Shown here: in pieces, positions 18,927-29,493 of the stretch
How positions within the stretch are numbered: position 1 is the stretch's first letter
Layout: every line of letters starts with the position of its first letter
DNA from: Pseudomonas sp. ML96
GTDB taxonomy: Bacteria; Pseudomonadota; Gammaproteobacteria; Pseudomonadales; Pseudomonadaceae
NCBI RefSeq assembly: GCF_000761545.1
Contig: NZ_JPMY01000021.1
Coordinates: forward strand, 30,735 to 94,734
DNA length: 64,000 bases
Direction: 5' to 3'
The notes under the pieces: generated by a model
Databases searched by the model: none
What the model was told of the DNA's origin: nothing
What the model saw: the letters and a program-made list of their open reading frames with translations, nothing else
Translations under genes and position numbers: made by a program

Positions 18927-18969
18927 GCCGATGCCTCGCAGCCGTCGTGCAGATTACTTGAGGGAGGAC

Positions 18970-18995
18970 GCCGCACCTCTTAGCCAAGGTGCGGC
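18970..18995 (-). terminator. Hairpin after topA
   Basis: GCCGCACCT-loop-AGGTGCGGC lies 9 nt beyond the topA stop on the minus strand. The T tract is poor, so this is a likely but weak terminator or an RNA-stabilising hairpin. Confidence 0.5.
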
Positions 18996-19003
18996 CTGCG
19001 CGA

Positions 19004-21613
19004 TCAGCGCTTGTCTTCCACCTTCCACTTGCCGCCATCGAAGAAGGCGCGCCAGCCGGTGGGCTTGCCGTCCACCTCGCTCTGCACATACTGCTCCTTG
19101 GTCTTGCGGCTGAAGCGGATCACCGCCGGGCGGCCTTCCGGATCCTTCTTCGGCGCATCCAGCAGGAAGTGGTACTTCGGATCGATCTCGTCCTTGTGCG
19201 GAATCAGCTCCAGCACCAGCGGCGCACGAGTCTCGCGGTTCTTGGGGAAGCCGCTGGCCGCAAGGAACAGGCCCGAGGCGCCATCACGCAGCACGTAGGT
19301 GTCATCGACCTTCTCGCACTTGAGCTCCGGCATCTTCACCGCGTCCATCTTGGGCGGCGCGGCCTCACCGCTCTTCAGCAGCTTGCGGGTGTTCTTGCAC
19401 GCAGGATTGGTGCACCCGAAGAACTTGCCGAAGCGGCCGGTCTTGAGCTGCATCTCGCTGCCGCACTTGTCGCACTCCAGGCTCGGACCTTCGTAGCCCT
19501 TGATGCGGTACTGGCCCTGCTCGATCTCGTAGCCGGCGCAATCCGGGTTGTTGCCGCAGATGTGCAGCTTGCGCGTCTCGTCCAGCAGATAGGCGTCCAT
19601 CGCCGTGCTGCAGATCGGGCAGCGATGCTTGTTACGCAGCACGCGGGATTCGGACTCGCCCTCATCATCCGCGGCGATCTCGTCGCCCGGAATCAGGTTG
19701 AGAGTGGCCTTGCAGCGCTCCTTCGGCGGCAGTGCGTAGCCGGAGCAACCGAGGAACACGCCAGTGGAGGCCGTGCGGATCATCATGTGCCGGCCGCAAT
19801 CGCGGCAAGCGATATCAGTCGGGGTCGGCTGGTTGGCACGCATGCCCTTGTCCGCCACCTCGGCCACTTCCAGCTTCTTCTTGAAGTCGCCGTAGAACTC
19901 GTCGAGCAGGTGCTTCCAGTCGCGCTCGCCTTGGGCCACGTCATCCAGACGCTCTTCCATGGCGGCGGTGAAGCCGTAGTCCATCAGGTTAGAGAAGCTC
20001 TCGTCGAGGCGCTCGGTGACGATATCGCCCATCTTCTCGGCGTAGAAACGACGGTTGTGTACGGTGACGTAGCCGCGCTCCTGGATGGTCGAGATGATCG
20101 CCGCGTAGGTGGACGGACGACCGATGCCACGCTTTTCCAGCTCCTTGACCAAACTGGCCTCGGAGAAGCGCGCTGGCGGCTTGGTGAAGTGTTGACTGGG
20201 GTCGAGCTGCAGCAGCTTGAGCGCTTCGCCCTCCTTCATCTCCGGCAGCACGTCGTCCTCACCCGGCTTGCTCTGTTGCGGCAGCACACGGGTGTAACCG
20301 TCGAACTTGAGGATGCGGCCCTTGGCACGCAACTCGAAGCCACTGGCAGCGACGCTGACGCTGGTGGACAGGTATTCGGCCGGCGGCATCTGGCAGGCCA
20401 CGAATTGGCGCCAGATCAGCTCGTACAGGCGCTCCGCATCACGCTCCATACCGGACAGCTGGGTCGGGCGCAGGTTGACGTCGGACGGGCGAATCGCCTC
20501 GTGCGCCTCCTGGGCGCCTTCCTTGCTCGAATAGAAGTTCGGCTTGGCCGGCAGGTATTTCTTGCCGAACTCGCCGTCGATGAAGCCGCGCACCATATCG
20601 ATGGCGTCGGCCGACAGGTTGGTCGAGTCGGTACGCATATAGGTGATATAGCCAGCCTCGTAGAGACGCTGGGCCATCATCATGGTCTTCTTCACGCCGA
20701 AGCCGAGGCGATTGCTCGCCGCCTGCTGCAGGGTCGAAGTGATGAACGGCGCGGACGGCTTGCTCGAGGTCGGTTTGTCCTCGCGCTTGACCACGCTGTA
20801 GCTGGACGCCTTGAGCTTAGCCAGGGCGGCCATGGCCTGGGCTTCGTTGAGCGGCTTGAAGGCCTCGCCATTCTCGCGGGTAACCTCGAAGCGCACCTTG
20901 TCGCCCTTGGCGCTGCCCAGGTCGGCATGCACTTCCCAGTACTCTTCCGGGACGAAGGCACGGATTTCCTTCTCGCGCGCCACCACCAGCTTCACCGCTA
21001 CCGACTGCACACGACCGGCAGACAGGCCGCGGGCGATCTTGGCCCACAGCAGCGGCGAGACCATGTAGCCCACCACGCGATCGAGGAAGCGACGCGCCTG
21101 CTGCGCGTTGACCCGGTTGATATCCAGCTCGCCCGGCTGGGAGAAGGCCTCCTGGATGGCCTTCTTGGTGATCTCGTTGAACACCACGCGCTTGTAGCGG
21201 CTGTCGTCGCCACCGATGGCTTCGCGCAGGTGCCAGGCGATGGCCTCTCCTTCGCGGTCCAAGTCGGTTGCGAGATAGATGGTGTCGGCATCCTTGGCCA
21301 GACGACGCAGTTCTTCGATCACCTTCTCCTTGCCGGGAAGGATTTCGTACTTGGCTTTCCAGCCGTGCTCGGGGTCGACACCCATGCGCGAGAACAGCTG
21401 GCGCTTGGCCTTCTCCTTGGGCGACAGAGCCGGCGCCTCGGCGGCGGCAGCCTTGCCGCGCTTGGCTGGCTCCTTGCTGGCGCTGGCGGAACCGCTGGTG
21501 GGCAGGTCACGAATATGGCCGATGCTCGACTTCACCACGAACTGGTTGCCCAGGTACTTGTTGATGGTCTTGGCCTTGGCCGGGGATTCCACGATGACCA
21601 GCGATTTGCCCAT
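19004..21613 (-). CDS. topA: DNA topoisomerase I
   Basis: Type IA topoisomerase that relaxes negative supercoils. The 869 residues start [22 protein letters not shown] (TOPRIM domain), have the acidic [14 protein letters not shown] motif, and the active site [13 protein letters not shown] (Tyr-325 by my count). The C-terminus carries tetracysteine zinc ribbons: CRDCGRHM...[12 protein letters not shown]...CGNNPDC and CDKCGSEM...CTNPAC. The ATG at 21613 was chosen over an upstream frame because it matches the family start. A good sigma-70 promoter lies about 65-95 nt upstream. Confidence 0.96.
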   Translation of the reverse strand: MGKSLVIVESPAKAKTINKYLGNQFVVKSSIGHIRDLPTSGSASASKEPAKRGKAAAAEAPALSPKEKAKRQLFSRMGVDPEHGWKAKYEILPGKEKVIEELRRLAKDADTIYLATDLDREGEAIAWHLREAIGGDDSRYKRVVFNEITKKAIQEAFSQPGELDINRVNAQQARRFLDRVVGYMVSPLLWAKIARGLSAGRVQSVAVKLVVAREKEIRAFVPEEYWEVHADLGSAKGDKVRFEVTRENGEAFKPLNEAQAMAALAKLKASSYSVVKREDKPTSSKPSAPFITSTLQQAASNRLGFGVKKTMMMAQRLYEAGYITYMRTDSTNLSADAIDMVRGFIDGEFGKKYLPAKPNFYSSKEGAQEAHEAIRPSDVNLRPTQLSGMERDAERLYELIWRQFVACQMPPAEYLSTSVSVAASGFELRAKGRILKFDGYTRVLPQQSKPGEDDVLPEMKEGEALKLLQLDPSQHFTKPPARFSEASLVKELEKRGIGRPSTYAAIISTIQERGYVTVHNRRFYAEKMGDIVTERLDESFSNLMDYGFTAAMEERLDDVAQGERDWKHLLDEFYGDFKKKLEVAEVADKGMRANQPTPTDIACRDCGRHMMIRTASTGVFLGCSGYALPPKERCKATLNLIPGDEIAADDEGESESRVLRNKHRCPICSTAMDAYLLDETRKLHICGNNPDCAGYEIEQGQYRIKGYEGPSLECDKCGSEMQLKTGRFGKFFGCTNPACKNTRKLLKSGEAAPPKMDAVKMPELKCEKVDDTYVLRDGASGLFLAASGFPKNRETRAPLVLELIPHKDEIDPKYHFLLDAPKKDPEGRPAVIRFSRKTKEQYVQSEVDGKPTGWRAFFDGGKWKVEDKR

Positions 21614-21679
21614 GGATTGGAGAATTCCTGAAAACAAAAAAGGAAGAATAAGAGGCGGGAGCCTATCAAGGCACCGCTA

Positions 21680-21707
21680 TATATAGTGGCTGTCGAGTCG
21701 CGGTCAA
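21680..21707 (-). promoter_or_regulatory. Sigma-70 promoter of topA
   Basis: On the minus strand TTGACC (21707-21702) is followed after 16 nt by TATATA (21685-21680), within an eight-base TATATATA run that also allows an 18-nt spacing. The start site should be near 21672, giving a leader of about 60 nt. Confidence 0.65.
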
Positions 21708-21958
21708 GCGCGATTCCCGGCAACGTCCTGTCCGATCACCGCCGGTTCGGCCTCGATCAGAGCAAAGCGCGCTACCGTCTCGCCGTCCAGTTCGACCGTA
21801 CCGCAGAACATCTCCAGCGGTCGCACCCACAGGCCGAAATCACCATAGAGCGCCTGGTAGACCACCACCCACTCCTCGGTTTCCGAGTGGCGCGCGGAAC
21901 CGAATACACGGTACTGCGGGCCCTTGTAGTGACGGTAGAGACCGGGTTGCAGTTGCAT
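21704..21958 (-). CDS. DUF1653 family protein
   Basis: 84 residues beginning MQLQPGLYRHYKGPQYRVFGSARHSETEEWVVVYQALYG, the hallmark of the short all-beta DUF1653 family (function unknown). Start at 21958, with AGGAGAAA just upstream on the coding strand. Its stop codon overlaps the -35 of the topA promoter. Confidence 0.85.
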   Translation of the reverse strand: MQLQPGLYRHYKGPQYRVFGSARHSETEEWVVVYQALYGDFGLWVRPLEMFCGTVELDGETVARFALIEAEPAVIGQDVAGNRA

Positions 21959-21981
21959 GAAATTTCTCCTGAAAAACAAAA

Positions 21982-22008
21982 ACCGGGGCACCAGGCCCCG
22001 GTCTTTAC
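21982..22008 (-). terminator. Terminator after fadA
   Basis: ACCGGGGC-ACCAG-GCCCCGGT flanked by A/T runs, about 20 nt past the fadA stop on the minus strand. Confidence 0.8.
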
Positions 22009-22020
22009 ACCCTCTGACGC

Positions 22021-23226
<1,206 letters not shown>

Positions 23227-25374
23227 TTAACCGAAGAACTTCTGGCCCTTGGCGGCCATTTCACGAAGCTTGGCGGTCGGGTGGTACAGGCCGCCCAGGT
23301 CGGCATACTTGTCGGCCAGGGCGACGAACTCGGCGACACCGATGGAATCGATGTAACGCAGAGCACCACCGCGGAAGGGAGGGAAGCCGATACCGTAGAT
23401 CAGGCCCATATCGGCCTCAGCTGCGGTCTCGACGATGCCGTCTTCCAGGCAACGAACGGTTTCCAGGCACAGCGGGATCATCATGAAGTTGATGATGTCT
23501 TCGTCGGTCAGCTCGCGCTGCTCTTTGACGATGGACTTCAGCAGCTCGTAGGCGACCGGGTCGGAGACTTTCTTCGGTTTGCCGCGCTTGTCGGTCTCGT
23601 AGGCGTAGAAGCCCTTGCCGTTCTTCTGACCCAGGCGATCGGCGTCGTACATCACATCGACGGCAGTCTTGCCTTCAACGGCCATACGGTCCGGGAAGCC
23701 TTCGGCCATCACGTCACGGCCGTGGTGGCCAGTGTCGATGCCGACGACGTCGGAGAGGTAAGCCGGGCCCATGGGCCAGCCGAACTTCTCCATGACCTTG
23801 TCGATGCGCACGAAGTCGACACCGAACTCCAGCAGCTTGGAGAAGCCGCCGAAGTACGGGAACAGTACGCGGTTGACCAGGAAGCCCGGGCAGTCGTTGA
23901 CCACGATCGGGTTCTTGCCCATCTTCTTGGCGTAGGCCACGGTGGTGGCAACGGCCACGTCGCTGGACTTCTCGCCACGGATCACTTCCACCAGCGGCAT
24001 CATGTGCACCGGGTTGAAGAAGTGCATGCCGACGAAGTTTTCCGGACGCTTCAGGGCCTTGGCCAGCAGGCTGATGGAGATGGTCGAGGTGTTGGAAGCC
24101 AGGATGGCGTCTTCACGCACCACGCCTTCCACTTCGGCCAGAACGATCTGCTTGACCTTCGGGTTCTCGACAACGGCTTCGACGACGATGTCGACGTTGC
24201 CGAAGTCGCCGTAGGACATGGTCGGGCGAATGGCGTTGAGGGCTTCAGCCATCTTGGCCGGGGCCAGACGGCCCTTCTCGACGCGCTTGCCGAGCAGCTT
24301 GGAAGCTTCGCTCAGACCCAGCTGGATACCCTCTTCGCGGATATCCTTCATCAGGATCGGGGTGCCTTTGGAGGCGGACTGGTAGGCGATACCGCCACCC
24401 ATGATGCCGGCGCCGAGAACGGCGGCCAGTTTCACGTCACGAGCGATCTCGTCGTGCTGCTTGGCCTTCTTCTTCAGCTCCTGGTCATTCAGGAACAGAC
24501 CGATCAGGCTCTCGGCAACCGAGGTCTTGGCCAGTTTGACGAAGCCAGCGGCTTCCACTTCCAGGGCCTTGTCGCGACCAAAGTTCGCGGCCTTCTGGAT
24601 GGTCTTGATGGCTTCAACCGGAGCCGGGTAGTTCGGGCCGGCCTGGCCAGCAACGAAACCCTTGGCGGTTTCGAAGGCCATCATCTGCTCGATGGCGTTG
24701 AGCTTGATTTTTTCCAGCTTGGGCTGACGCTTGGCCTTGTAGTCCAGCTCGCCGGAGATGGCACGCTTGACCAGGTCCAGAGCGGCGTCCTTGAGCTTGG
24801 CGGAAGCGACAACAGCGTCGACGGCACCTACTTTCAGGGCGTCGGCAGCTTTGTTTTCCTTACCGGAAGCGATCCACTCGATGGCGTTGTCGGTACCGAT
24901 CACGCGCGGCAGGCGCACGGTGCCGCCGAAGCCCGGGTAGATGCCCAGTTTGACTTCTGGCAGGCCGATCTTGGCGCTCTCGGAGGCGACACGGTAGTCA
25001 CCGGCCAGGCACATTTCGAAACCGCCGCCCAGGGCGATGCCGTTGATGGCGATGACGGTCGGAACGGCCAGGTCTTCGAAATCGCTGAAGATCTTGTTGG
25101 CTTCGAGGTTGCCGGCAACCAGCTCTTCGTCGGGCAGCTTGAAGTTGTCGACGAATTCGGTGATGTCGGCGCCGACGATGAACACGTCTTTGCCGCTGGT
25201 GACGATTACGCCCTTGATCGAACCGTCGGCCTTGATGGCGTCGACCGACTGGCGCAGCTCGCTCAGGGTCAGACGGTTGAACTTGTTAACGGACTCACCC
25301 TTGAGGTCGAAATTCAATTCGACGATGCCGCCCTCAAGAGCCTTAACCGTGATGGCTTTACCTTCGTAAATCAT
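23227..25374 (-). CDS. fadB: Fatty-acid oxidation complex alpha subunit FadB
   Basis: Bifunctional enoyl-CoA hydratase / 3-hydroxyacyl-CoA dehydrogenase. In the N-terminal crotonase half, the oxyanion-hole region [23 protein letters not shown] and [20 protein letters not shown] are clear. The C-terminal half has the NAD motif [15 protein letters not shown] near residue 314 and [15 protein letters not shown]. The ATG at 25374 ([14 protein letters not shown]) gives 715 residues, the normal length. Its long leader (25375-25600) holds two palindromes described separately. Confidence 0.96.
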   Translation of the reverse strand: MIYEGKAITVKALEGGIVELNFDLKGESVNKFNRLTLSELRQSVDAIKADGSIKGVIVTSGKDVFIVGADITEFVDNFKLPDEELVAGNLEANKIFSDFEDLAVPTVIAINGIALGGGFEMCLAGDYRVASESAKIGLPEVKLGIYPGFGGTVRLPRVIGTDNAIEWIASGKENKAADALKVGAVDAVVASAKLKDAALDLVKRAISGELDYKAKRQPKLEKIKLNAIEQMMAFETAKGFVAGQAGPNYPAPVEAIKTIQKAANFGRDKALEVEAAGFVKLAKTSVAESLIGLFLNDQELKKKAKQHDEIARDVKLAAVLGAGIMGGGIAYQSASKGTPILMKDIREEGIQLGLSEASKLLGKRVEKGRLAPAKMAEALNAIRPTMSYGDFGNVDIVVEAVVENPKVKQIVLAEVEGVVREDAILASNTSTISISLLAKALKRPENFVGMHFFNPVHMMPLVEVIRGEKSSDVAVATTVAYAKKMGKNPIVVNDCPGFLVNRVLFPYFGGFSKLLEFGVDFVRIDKVMEKFGWPMGPAYLSDVVGIDTGHHGRDVMAEGFPDRMAVEGKTAVDVMYDADRLGQKNGKGFYAYETDKRGKPKKVSDPVAYELLKSIVKEQRELTDEDIINFMMIPLCLETVRCLEDGIVETAAEADMGLIYGIGFPPFRGGALRYIDSIGVAEFVALADKYADLGGLYHPTAKLREMAAKGQKFFG

Positions 25375-25729
25375 CAACTGATCTCCACGGTATGGAAGCT
25401 GAACTGTACACATCGGAGCCAACCGGCCGGGGCCGCTCTAGGCAAGAGCCGTCGAGCATAGTCCCAATCGATCCGACACACCCGCCGACGCGATAATCGG
25501 GCTGTAAAGGCGCTGCCTTCAGGGCAGAAACGCTCAATTCATACGCCCGTTTGATTTGGGTGGGCGTACATTCAGTGAAAACCCGGCAATTGTCAATTGC
25601 CCGTCGCAGGCGCCCATGGTGATAGCTGCGTCACGGAATGACCACGAAACACAAAATCGCCACGAAATCCGCCGCATAGCCGATCTAGAGCCATTTCGCC
25701 GATGACGATAGCGTCATTCAGCGACTGGA
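25375..25729. other. 355-nt non-coding region upstream of fadBA
   Basis: No convincing ORF is present. It is more AT-rich than the flanking genes and contains the inverted repeats at 25542-25568, 25585-25601 and a short hairpin ATGACG-ATAG-CGTCAT at 25702-25717 close to the stop of the upstream gene. The fadBA promoter must lie here. A GAAAC and a GTTTG half site occur near 25528 and 25549 but are about 19 nt apart, too far for a normal PsrA box. Confidence 0.6.
25542..25601. promoter_or_regulatory. Two inverted repeats in the fadBA upstream region
   Basis: TACGCCC (25542-25548) pairs with GGGCGTA (25562-25568) across a 13-nt spacer, and GGCAATTG-T-CAATTGCC (25585-25601) is a perfect 17-bp palindrome. 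They lie 168-227 nt upstream of the fadB start and could be operators. Neither fits the PsrA consensus. Confidence 0.4.
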
Positions 25730-26167
25730 TCAGGCCACCGCCGCCAGCAACGCGGCAACCCGCTGCAACTCCGCCTCGCCACCGCGCTCGCCCCAATAGA
25801 GCGACACCATCTGCGGGCTGGCCTCGACCTTGTAGACGTCCTTGGGCAGATCGCCCAGAAGCGGCAGCAGGGCAGCATCGACGCAGGGCTCGCGCCACTG
25901 ATTGCACCATTGCCCCGGCGCGACCTGCCAGTAGCTCCAGCTGTCACTGCGCCCGGCGCGACGCCCACGATGATATTGAGCGCAACGCTCCGGCGGATGT
26001 TCCGGCAACCAGTGCGGCCACTGCTGCTGTCCCAGTTGCATGCCAAGCCCCAGGCGCCGCGCGGCCAGGCGCAATTCCATCTGGCCGCGCTGACGCGGCG
26101 ACGGACGCAGCGAGACCAGCGGACTGAGGGCAGCACCAATGAGCAGAAGCACGATCCACCAGGTCAT
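25730..26167 (-). CDS. Conserved hypothetical protein with one N-terminal membrane helix
   Basis: 145 residues starting MTWWIVLLLIGAALSPLVSLRPSPRQRGQMELRLAARRLGL: one hydrophobic helix followed by a basic stretch, so the rest is probably cytoplasmic or anchored there. The remainder is Trp-rich (SWSYWQVAPGQWCNQW) and ends PQMVSLYWGERGGEAELQRVAALLA. An upstream in-frame GTG (26176) is an alternative start. Homologues are known only as hypotheticals in Pseudomonas. Other overlapping open frames here have atypical composition and were discarded. Confidence 0.65.
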   Translation of the reverse strand: MTWWIVLLLIGAALSPLVSLRPSPRQRGQMELRLAARRLGLGMQLGQQQWPHWLPEHPPERCAQYHRGRRAGRSDSWSYWQVAPGQWCNQWREPCVDAALLPLLGDLPKDVYKVEASPQMVSLYWGERGGEAELQRVAALLAAVA

Positions 26168-26250
26168 ATCTATCACTTACCAGGAAAGCCTGTGTTATGA
26201 AGGGAGCAGCACCATACTGCAAACATGCTTACTCAGTGGAGGAGACTCAG

Positions 26251-26694
26251 ATGTCCTACAAGCACATCCTGATTGCCGTGGACCTGACCGAGGAGTGTCA
26301 CCCAGTCGTCGAGCGCGCCCTGGGCATTGTCGCCCGCAACGACGCGACGGTATCGCTGGTTCACATCGTCGAGCCCATGGCCATGGCCTTCGGCGGCGAC
26401 GTCCCGATGGACCTGTCGCTGCTGCAGCAGCAACAGTTCGACCAGGCCCGCGAGCGCCTGCAGAGCTTTGCCGGTCGCTATCCGCAGCTGGGCGAGGAGC
26501 AACGCAGCCTGGCTTACGGACAACCCCGTCAGGAACTGCACCGCCTGGCCGAGGAACAGGGCTGCGACCTGATCGTGGTCGGCAGCCACGGCCGCCACGG
26601 CCTGGCGCTGCTGCTCGGCTCCACCGCCAATGACGTGCTGCACGGCGCGCCCTGCGATGTGCTGGCCGTGCGCCTGAAGAAACCCAAGGACTAA
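26251..26694 (+). CDS. Universal stress protein, UspA family
   Basis: 147 residues beginning MSYKHILIAVDLTEECHPVVERAL, with the nucleotide-binding type C-terminal motif VVGSHGRHGLALLLGSTANDVLHGAPCDVLAV (G-x2-G-x9-G-S/T pattern). This suggests an ATP-binding Usp. The start at 26251 follows GGAGGAGACTCAG, a strong ribosome site. Orthologues in Pseudomonas respond to stationary phase or anaerobiosis; no regulator site was recognised here. Confidence 0.92.
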   Translation: MSYKHILIAVDLTEECHPVVERALGIVARNDATVSLVHIVEPMAMAFGGDVPMDLSLLQQQQFDQARERLQSFAGRYPQLGEEQRSLAYGQPRQELHRLAEEQGCDLIVVGSHGRHGLALLLGSTANDVLHGAPCDVLAVRLKKPKD

Positions 26695-26696
26695 AA

Positions 26697-26722
26697 AAGA
26701 GGCCCGTCACGGGCCTCGTCAT
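26697..26722. terminator. Terminator between usp gene and convergent hypothetical gene
   Basis: GAGGCCCG-TCA-CGGGCCTC with an A run on the left and T-rich sequence on the right, just after the usp stop and before the stop of the convergent gene. Confidence 0.75.
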
Positions 26723-27409
26723 TTATTCCTGAGCGTCGCCCGCACTCATCACCAGCGGGCGAATCTTCTGCAGCTGGGTCTCCAGCGACACCGTCATGCT
26801 CGACGACATGGAGAAGAAGGTCAGGAAGGCCTTGAGGTTGGAGTCGCCCTCGCAGACATCGAGAATGCGCTGCCAGAACGCCTGGTTGACCAACTGCAGC
26901 TGCTGGAACTGCTTGACCAGGCCCTTCAGGTCCCAGTCGGCGCGGCGCCCTTCGCGGAAGTTGAAGTACTGCCGCGTCAGATACAGCGAGATGGTGCGCA
27001 GGATGAATTCCTGGCTGCTGGCGAACGGCAGATGGTTCTGCGCCATCGGCCGCAGGCGGCCCAGCACCGGGCAGGCGCTGGTAGCCATGATCACCCCGAG
27101 CAGCGACCGCAGCCCTTCGTCCAGGCCCACCTGCTTGTTGTACTCACGCTCCGGCGTACGCACCCAGACCTGGGCCTTCTTGATGGCCGGCAGGCCGTGG
27201 AAATCCTCGATGACCCGGTGCAAATCGACCGCTGCCGGGCAGCGGCTGAACTGTTCTTTCTTCAGTGGGCAGTTGCTGCACTGATTGTGTTCGAGGCGCG
27301 TCCATTTCGGCGTCGCCTCGGCACCCTGGGGATCGTATTGACGGTCCAGCTCTATCCTGTAGCTGAACTGATGGTTGTCATCCAGGGTGATGCGGTACTC
27401 AATCGCCAT
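26723..27409 (-). CDS. Conserved hypothetical protein with Cys cluster
   Basis: 228 residues. The N-terminus MAIEYRITLDDNHQFSYRIELDR suggests beta strands. It is followed by NQCSNCPLKKEQFSRCPAA, a C-x2-C-x8-C cluster that may bind metal. The rest is mainly helical (LVKQFQQLQLVNQAFWQRILDVCEGDSNLKAFLTFFSMSSS). It lies 20 nt downstream of uup and is probably co-transcribed. I recall a Pseudomonas family of this type named DUF6901 but cannot confirm it. Confidence 0.65.
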   Translation of the reverse strand: MAIEYRITLDDNHQFSYRIELDRQYDPQGAEATPKWTRLEHNQCSNCPLKKEQFSRCPAAVDLHRVIEDFHGLPAIKKAQVWVRTPEREYNKQVGLDEGLRSLLGVIMATSACPVLGRLRPMAQNHLPFASSQEFILRTISLYLTRQYFNFREGRRADWDLKGLVKQFQQLQLVNQAFWQRILDVCEGDSNLKAFLTFFSMSSSMTVSLETQLQKIRPLVMSAGDAQE

Positions 27410-27429
27410 GCATGTCTCCGGCAGGCTCT

Positions 27430-29343
27430 TCAGGCTTCCAGTTCGGCCCAGCGCTCCAGCAACTGGTCCAACTCCTCTTGCAGGCGCTGCAGGCGCTCCA
27501 GCGCCGGCCCGGTGATGGACGGCGCCTGCTGGTAGAAGGCCGGATCGGCGATCTGTCCCTGCAGTTCTGCCAGCTGGGCCTCCAGGGTGTCGATCTGCCC
27601 GGGAATGGCTTCCAGCTCTCGCTGCAGCTTGTAGCTGAGCTTCTTCGCGGCCGGAGCCGCGGCAACATTTGCAACCACCACCGGCGCCGGTTCTGGCGCG
27701 CGGGTGGCTTCAGCCTTGGCCGGCTTGGATTCGCCGACACCCAGCAATCTCGGCGAACCGCCCTGGCGCAACCAGTCCTGGTAGCCGCCCACGTACTCGC
27801 GCACCCTGCCCTCGCCTTCGAAGACCAGCGTGCTGGTCACCACGTTGTCGAGGAAGGCCCGGTCGTGGCTGACCATCAGCACGGTGCCGGGGAAATTCAG
27901 CAACACTTCTTCAAGCAGCTCGAGGGTTTCCACGTCCAGGTCATTGGTCGGTTCGTCCAGTACCAGCAGGTTGGCCGGCTTGCTGAACAGCTTGGCCAGC
28001 AACAGCCGCGCACGCTCACCGCCGGACAATGCCTTGACCGGCGTGCGCGCACGCTGCGGACTGAACAGGAAATCCCCCAGATAGCTCAGCACATGGCGGT
28101 TCTGACCGTCGATGCTGATGAAGTCGCGCCCCTCTGCGACGTTATCGATTACCGTCTTTTCCGGCTCCAGCTGATGGCGCAGCTGGTCGAAATACGCCAC
28201 TTCTAATTTGGTACCTGCCACTATCGTGCCACTAGTGGGTTGCAGGTCGCCCAAAAGCAGTTTGAGCAGCGTGGTCTTCCCGGTGCCATTGGCCCCGAGC
28301 AGACCGATGCGGTCGCCGCGCTGCAGCACCAAGGTGCAGTCCTGGATCAGCGCAGGTCCCCCTGCGTGCGCAAAACTGACATTTTCCGCCACTATCACCT
28401 GCTTGCCGGATTTCTCCGCCGACTCCAGCTGGATATTGGCCTTGCCCTGGCGCTCGCGACGCTCGCTGCGCTCCATACGCATGGCCTTGAGCGCACGCAC
28501 ACGGCCTTCGTTACGGGTACGACGGGCCTTGATGCCCTGACGAATCCACACTTCTTCCTGGGCCAGGCGCTTGTCGAACAGCGCGTTGGCGGTTTCCTCG
28601 GCGGCCAGCTGCTGCTCCTTGTGCACCAGGAAGCTGGCGTAGTCGCCGTTCCAGTCGATCAGCCCGCCGCGATCCAGCTCGAGGATGCGCGTGGCCAGGT
28701 TCTGCAGGAAGGAACGGTCGTGGGTGATGAACAGCACGGCGCCGCCGAAGTCCTTCAGCGCCTCTTCCAGCCAGGCGATGGCACCGATGTCCAGGTGGTT
28801 GGTTGGCTCGTCGAGCAGCAGCAGGTCCGGCTCGGAGACCAGCGCCTGGGCCAGCAGCACGCGGCGGCGCCAGCCACCGGACAGTTCGGCCAGGGTCTTG
28901 TCGGCCGGCAGCTGCAGGCGGCTCAGGGTGCTGTCCACCAGCTGCTGCAGGCGCCAGCCATCCTTCGCCTCCAGCTCCTGCTGCACATGCATCAGCTGGT
29001 TAAGGTCTTCCTCTCCCTGGATGTTCTGGCTCAGGTGGTGATAGCGCGCGAGCAGCTCACCGACGCCGGCCAGACCCTCGGCCACCACATCGAACACGGT
29101 CCGCTCGTCGGCGCGCGGCAGCTCCTGCGGCAGTTCGCCGATCTTCAGCGCCGGCGCGCGCCAGATCTCGCCGTCATCGGGCATCTGCTCGCCCTTGACC
29201 AGGCGCAGCATGCTCGACTTGCCGGTGCCATTGCGGCCGATGATGCACACCCGCTCCCCCCGGGCTATCTGCCAGGACACGTTGTCCAGCAGGGGCATGG
29301 CGCCGTAGGCCAGGGAAACTTCGGAAAACTTGAGCAGGGTCAT
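27430..29343 (-). CDS. uup: ABC-F ATPase Uup
   Basis: Soluble duplicated ATPase without membrane segments, of the ABC-F group that acts on ribosomes; Uup also affects transposon excision and replication in E. coli. The 637 residues hold two ATPase cassettes: GRNGTGKSSMLRLVKG / LSGGWRRRVLLAQALVSEPDLLLLDEPTNHLD, then GANGTGKTTLLKLLLG / LSGGERARLLLAKLFS...DEPTNDLD. The C-terminal LQRELEAIPGQIDTLEAQLAEL coiled coil is the Uup hallmark that binds DNA. It is divergent from slt. Confidence 0.93.
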   Translation of the reverse strand: MTLLKFSEVSLAYGAMPLLDNVSWQIARGERVCIIGRNGTGKSSMLRLVKGEQMPDDGEIWRAPALKIGELPQELPRADERTVFDVVAEGLAGVGELLARYHHLSQNIQGEEDLNQLMHVQQELEAKDGWRLQQLVDSTLSRLQLPADKTLAELSGGWRRRVLLAQALVSEPDLLLLDEPTNHLDIGAIAWLEEALKDFGGAVLFITHDRSFLQNLATRILELDRGGLIDWNGDYASFLVHKEQQLAAEETANALFDKRLAQEEVWIRQGIKARRTRNEGRVRALKAMRMERSERRERQGKANIQLESAEKSGKQVIVAENVSFAHAGGPALIQDCTLVLQRGDRIGLLGANGTGKTTLLKLLLGDLQPTSGTIVAGTKLEVAYFDQLRHQLEPEKTVIDNVAEGRDFISIDGQNRHVLSYLGDFLFSPQRARTPVKALSGGERARLLLAKLFSKPANLLVLDEPTNDLDVETLELLEEVLLNFPGTVLMVSHDRAFLDNVVTSTLVFEGEGRVREYVGGYQDWLRQGGSPRLLGVGESKPAKAEATRAPEPAPVVVANVAAAPAAKKLSYKLQRELEAIPGQIDTLEAQLAELQGQIADPAFYQQAPSITGPALERLQRLQEELDQLLERWAELEA

Positions 29344-29493
29344 GAACTACCACCTTCGTGAACAGGCGCGCATTCTAACCGACTTGCGCAGCCCCGATGC
29401 CGGCGTGTTGCCACACGTGCCGGTGCCATTCTGCGGTCCAGTCAGGCTAAGCTAGGCGCACGCTTCATTTCGTTTCCTTTACCCGGATGTGTC

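Noticed and set aside
18989..21631. Very long open frame (about 880 codons) on the plus strand across topA
   Set aside because: It is the exact antisense shadow of topA, produced by high GC third positions. It is rich in His, Leu, Val, Gln and Arg without any motif, and topA is certain.
25528..25553. GAAAC and GTTTG half sites as a PsrA operator for fadBA
   Set aside because: The half sites are about 19 nt apart, whereas the consensus allows only 2-4 nt.
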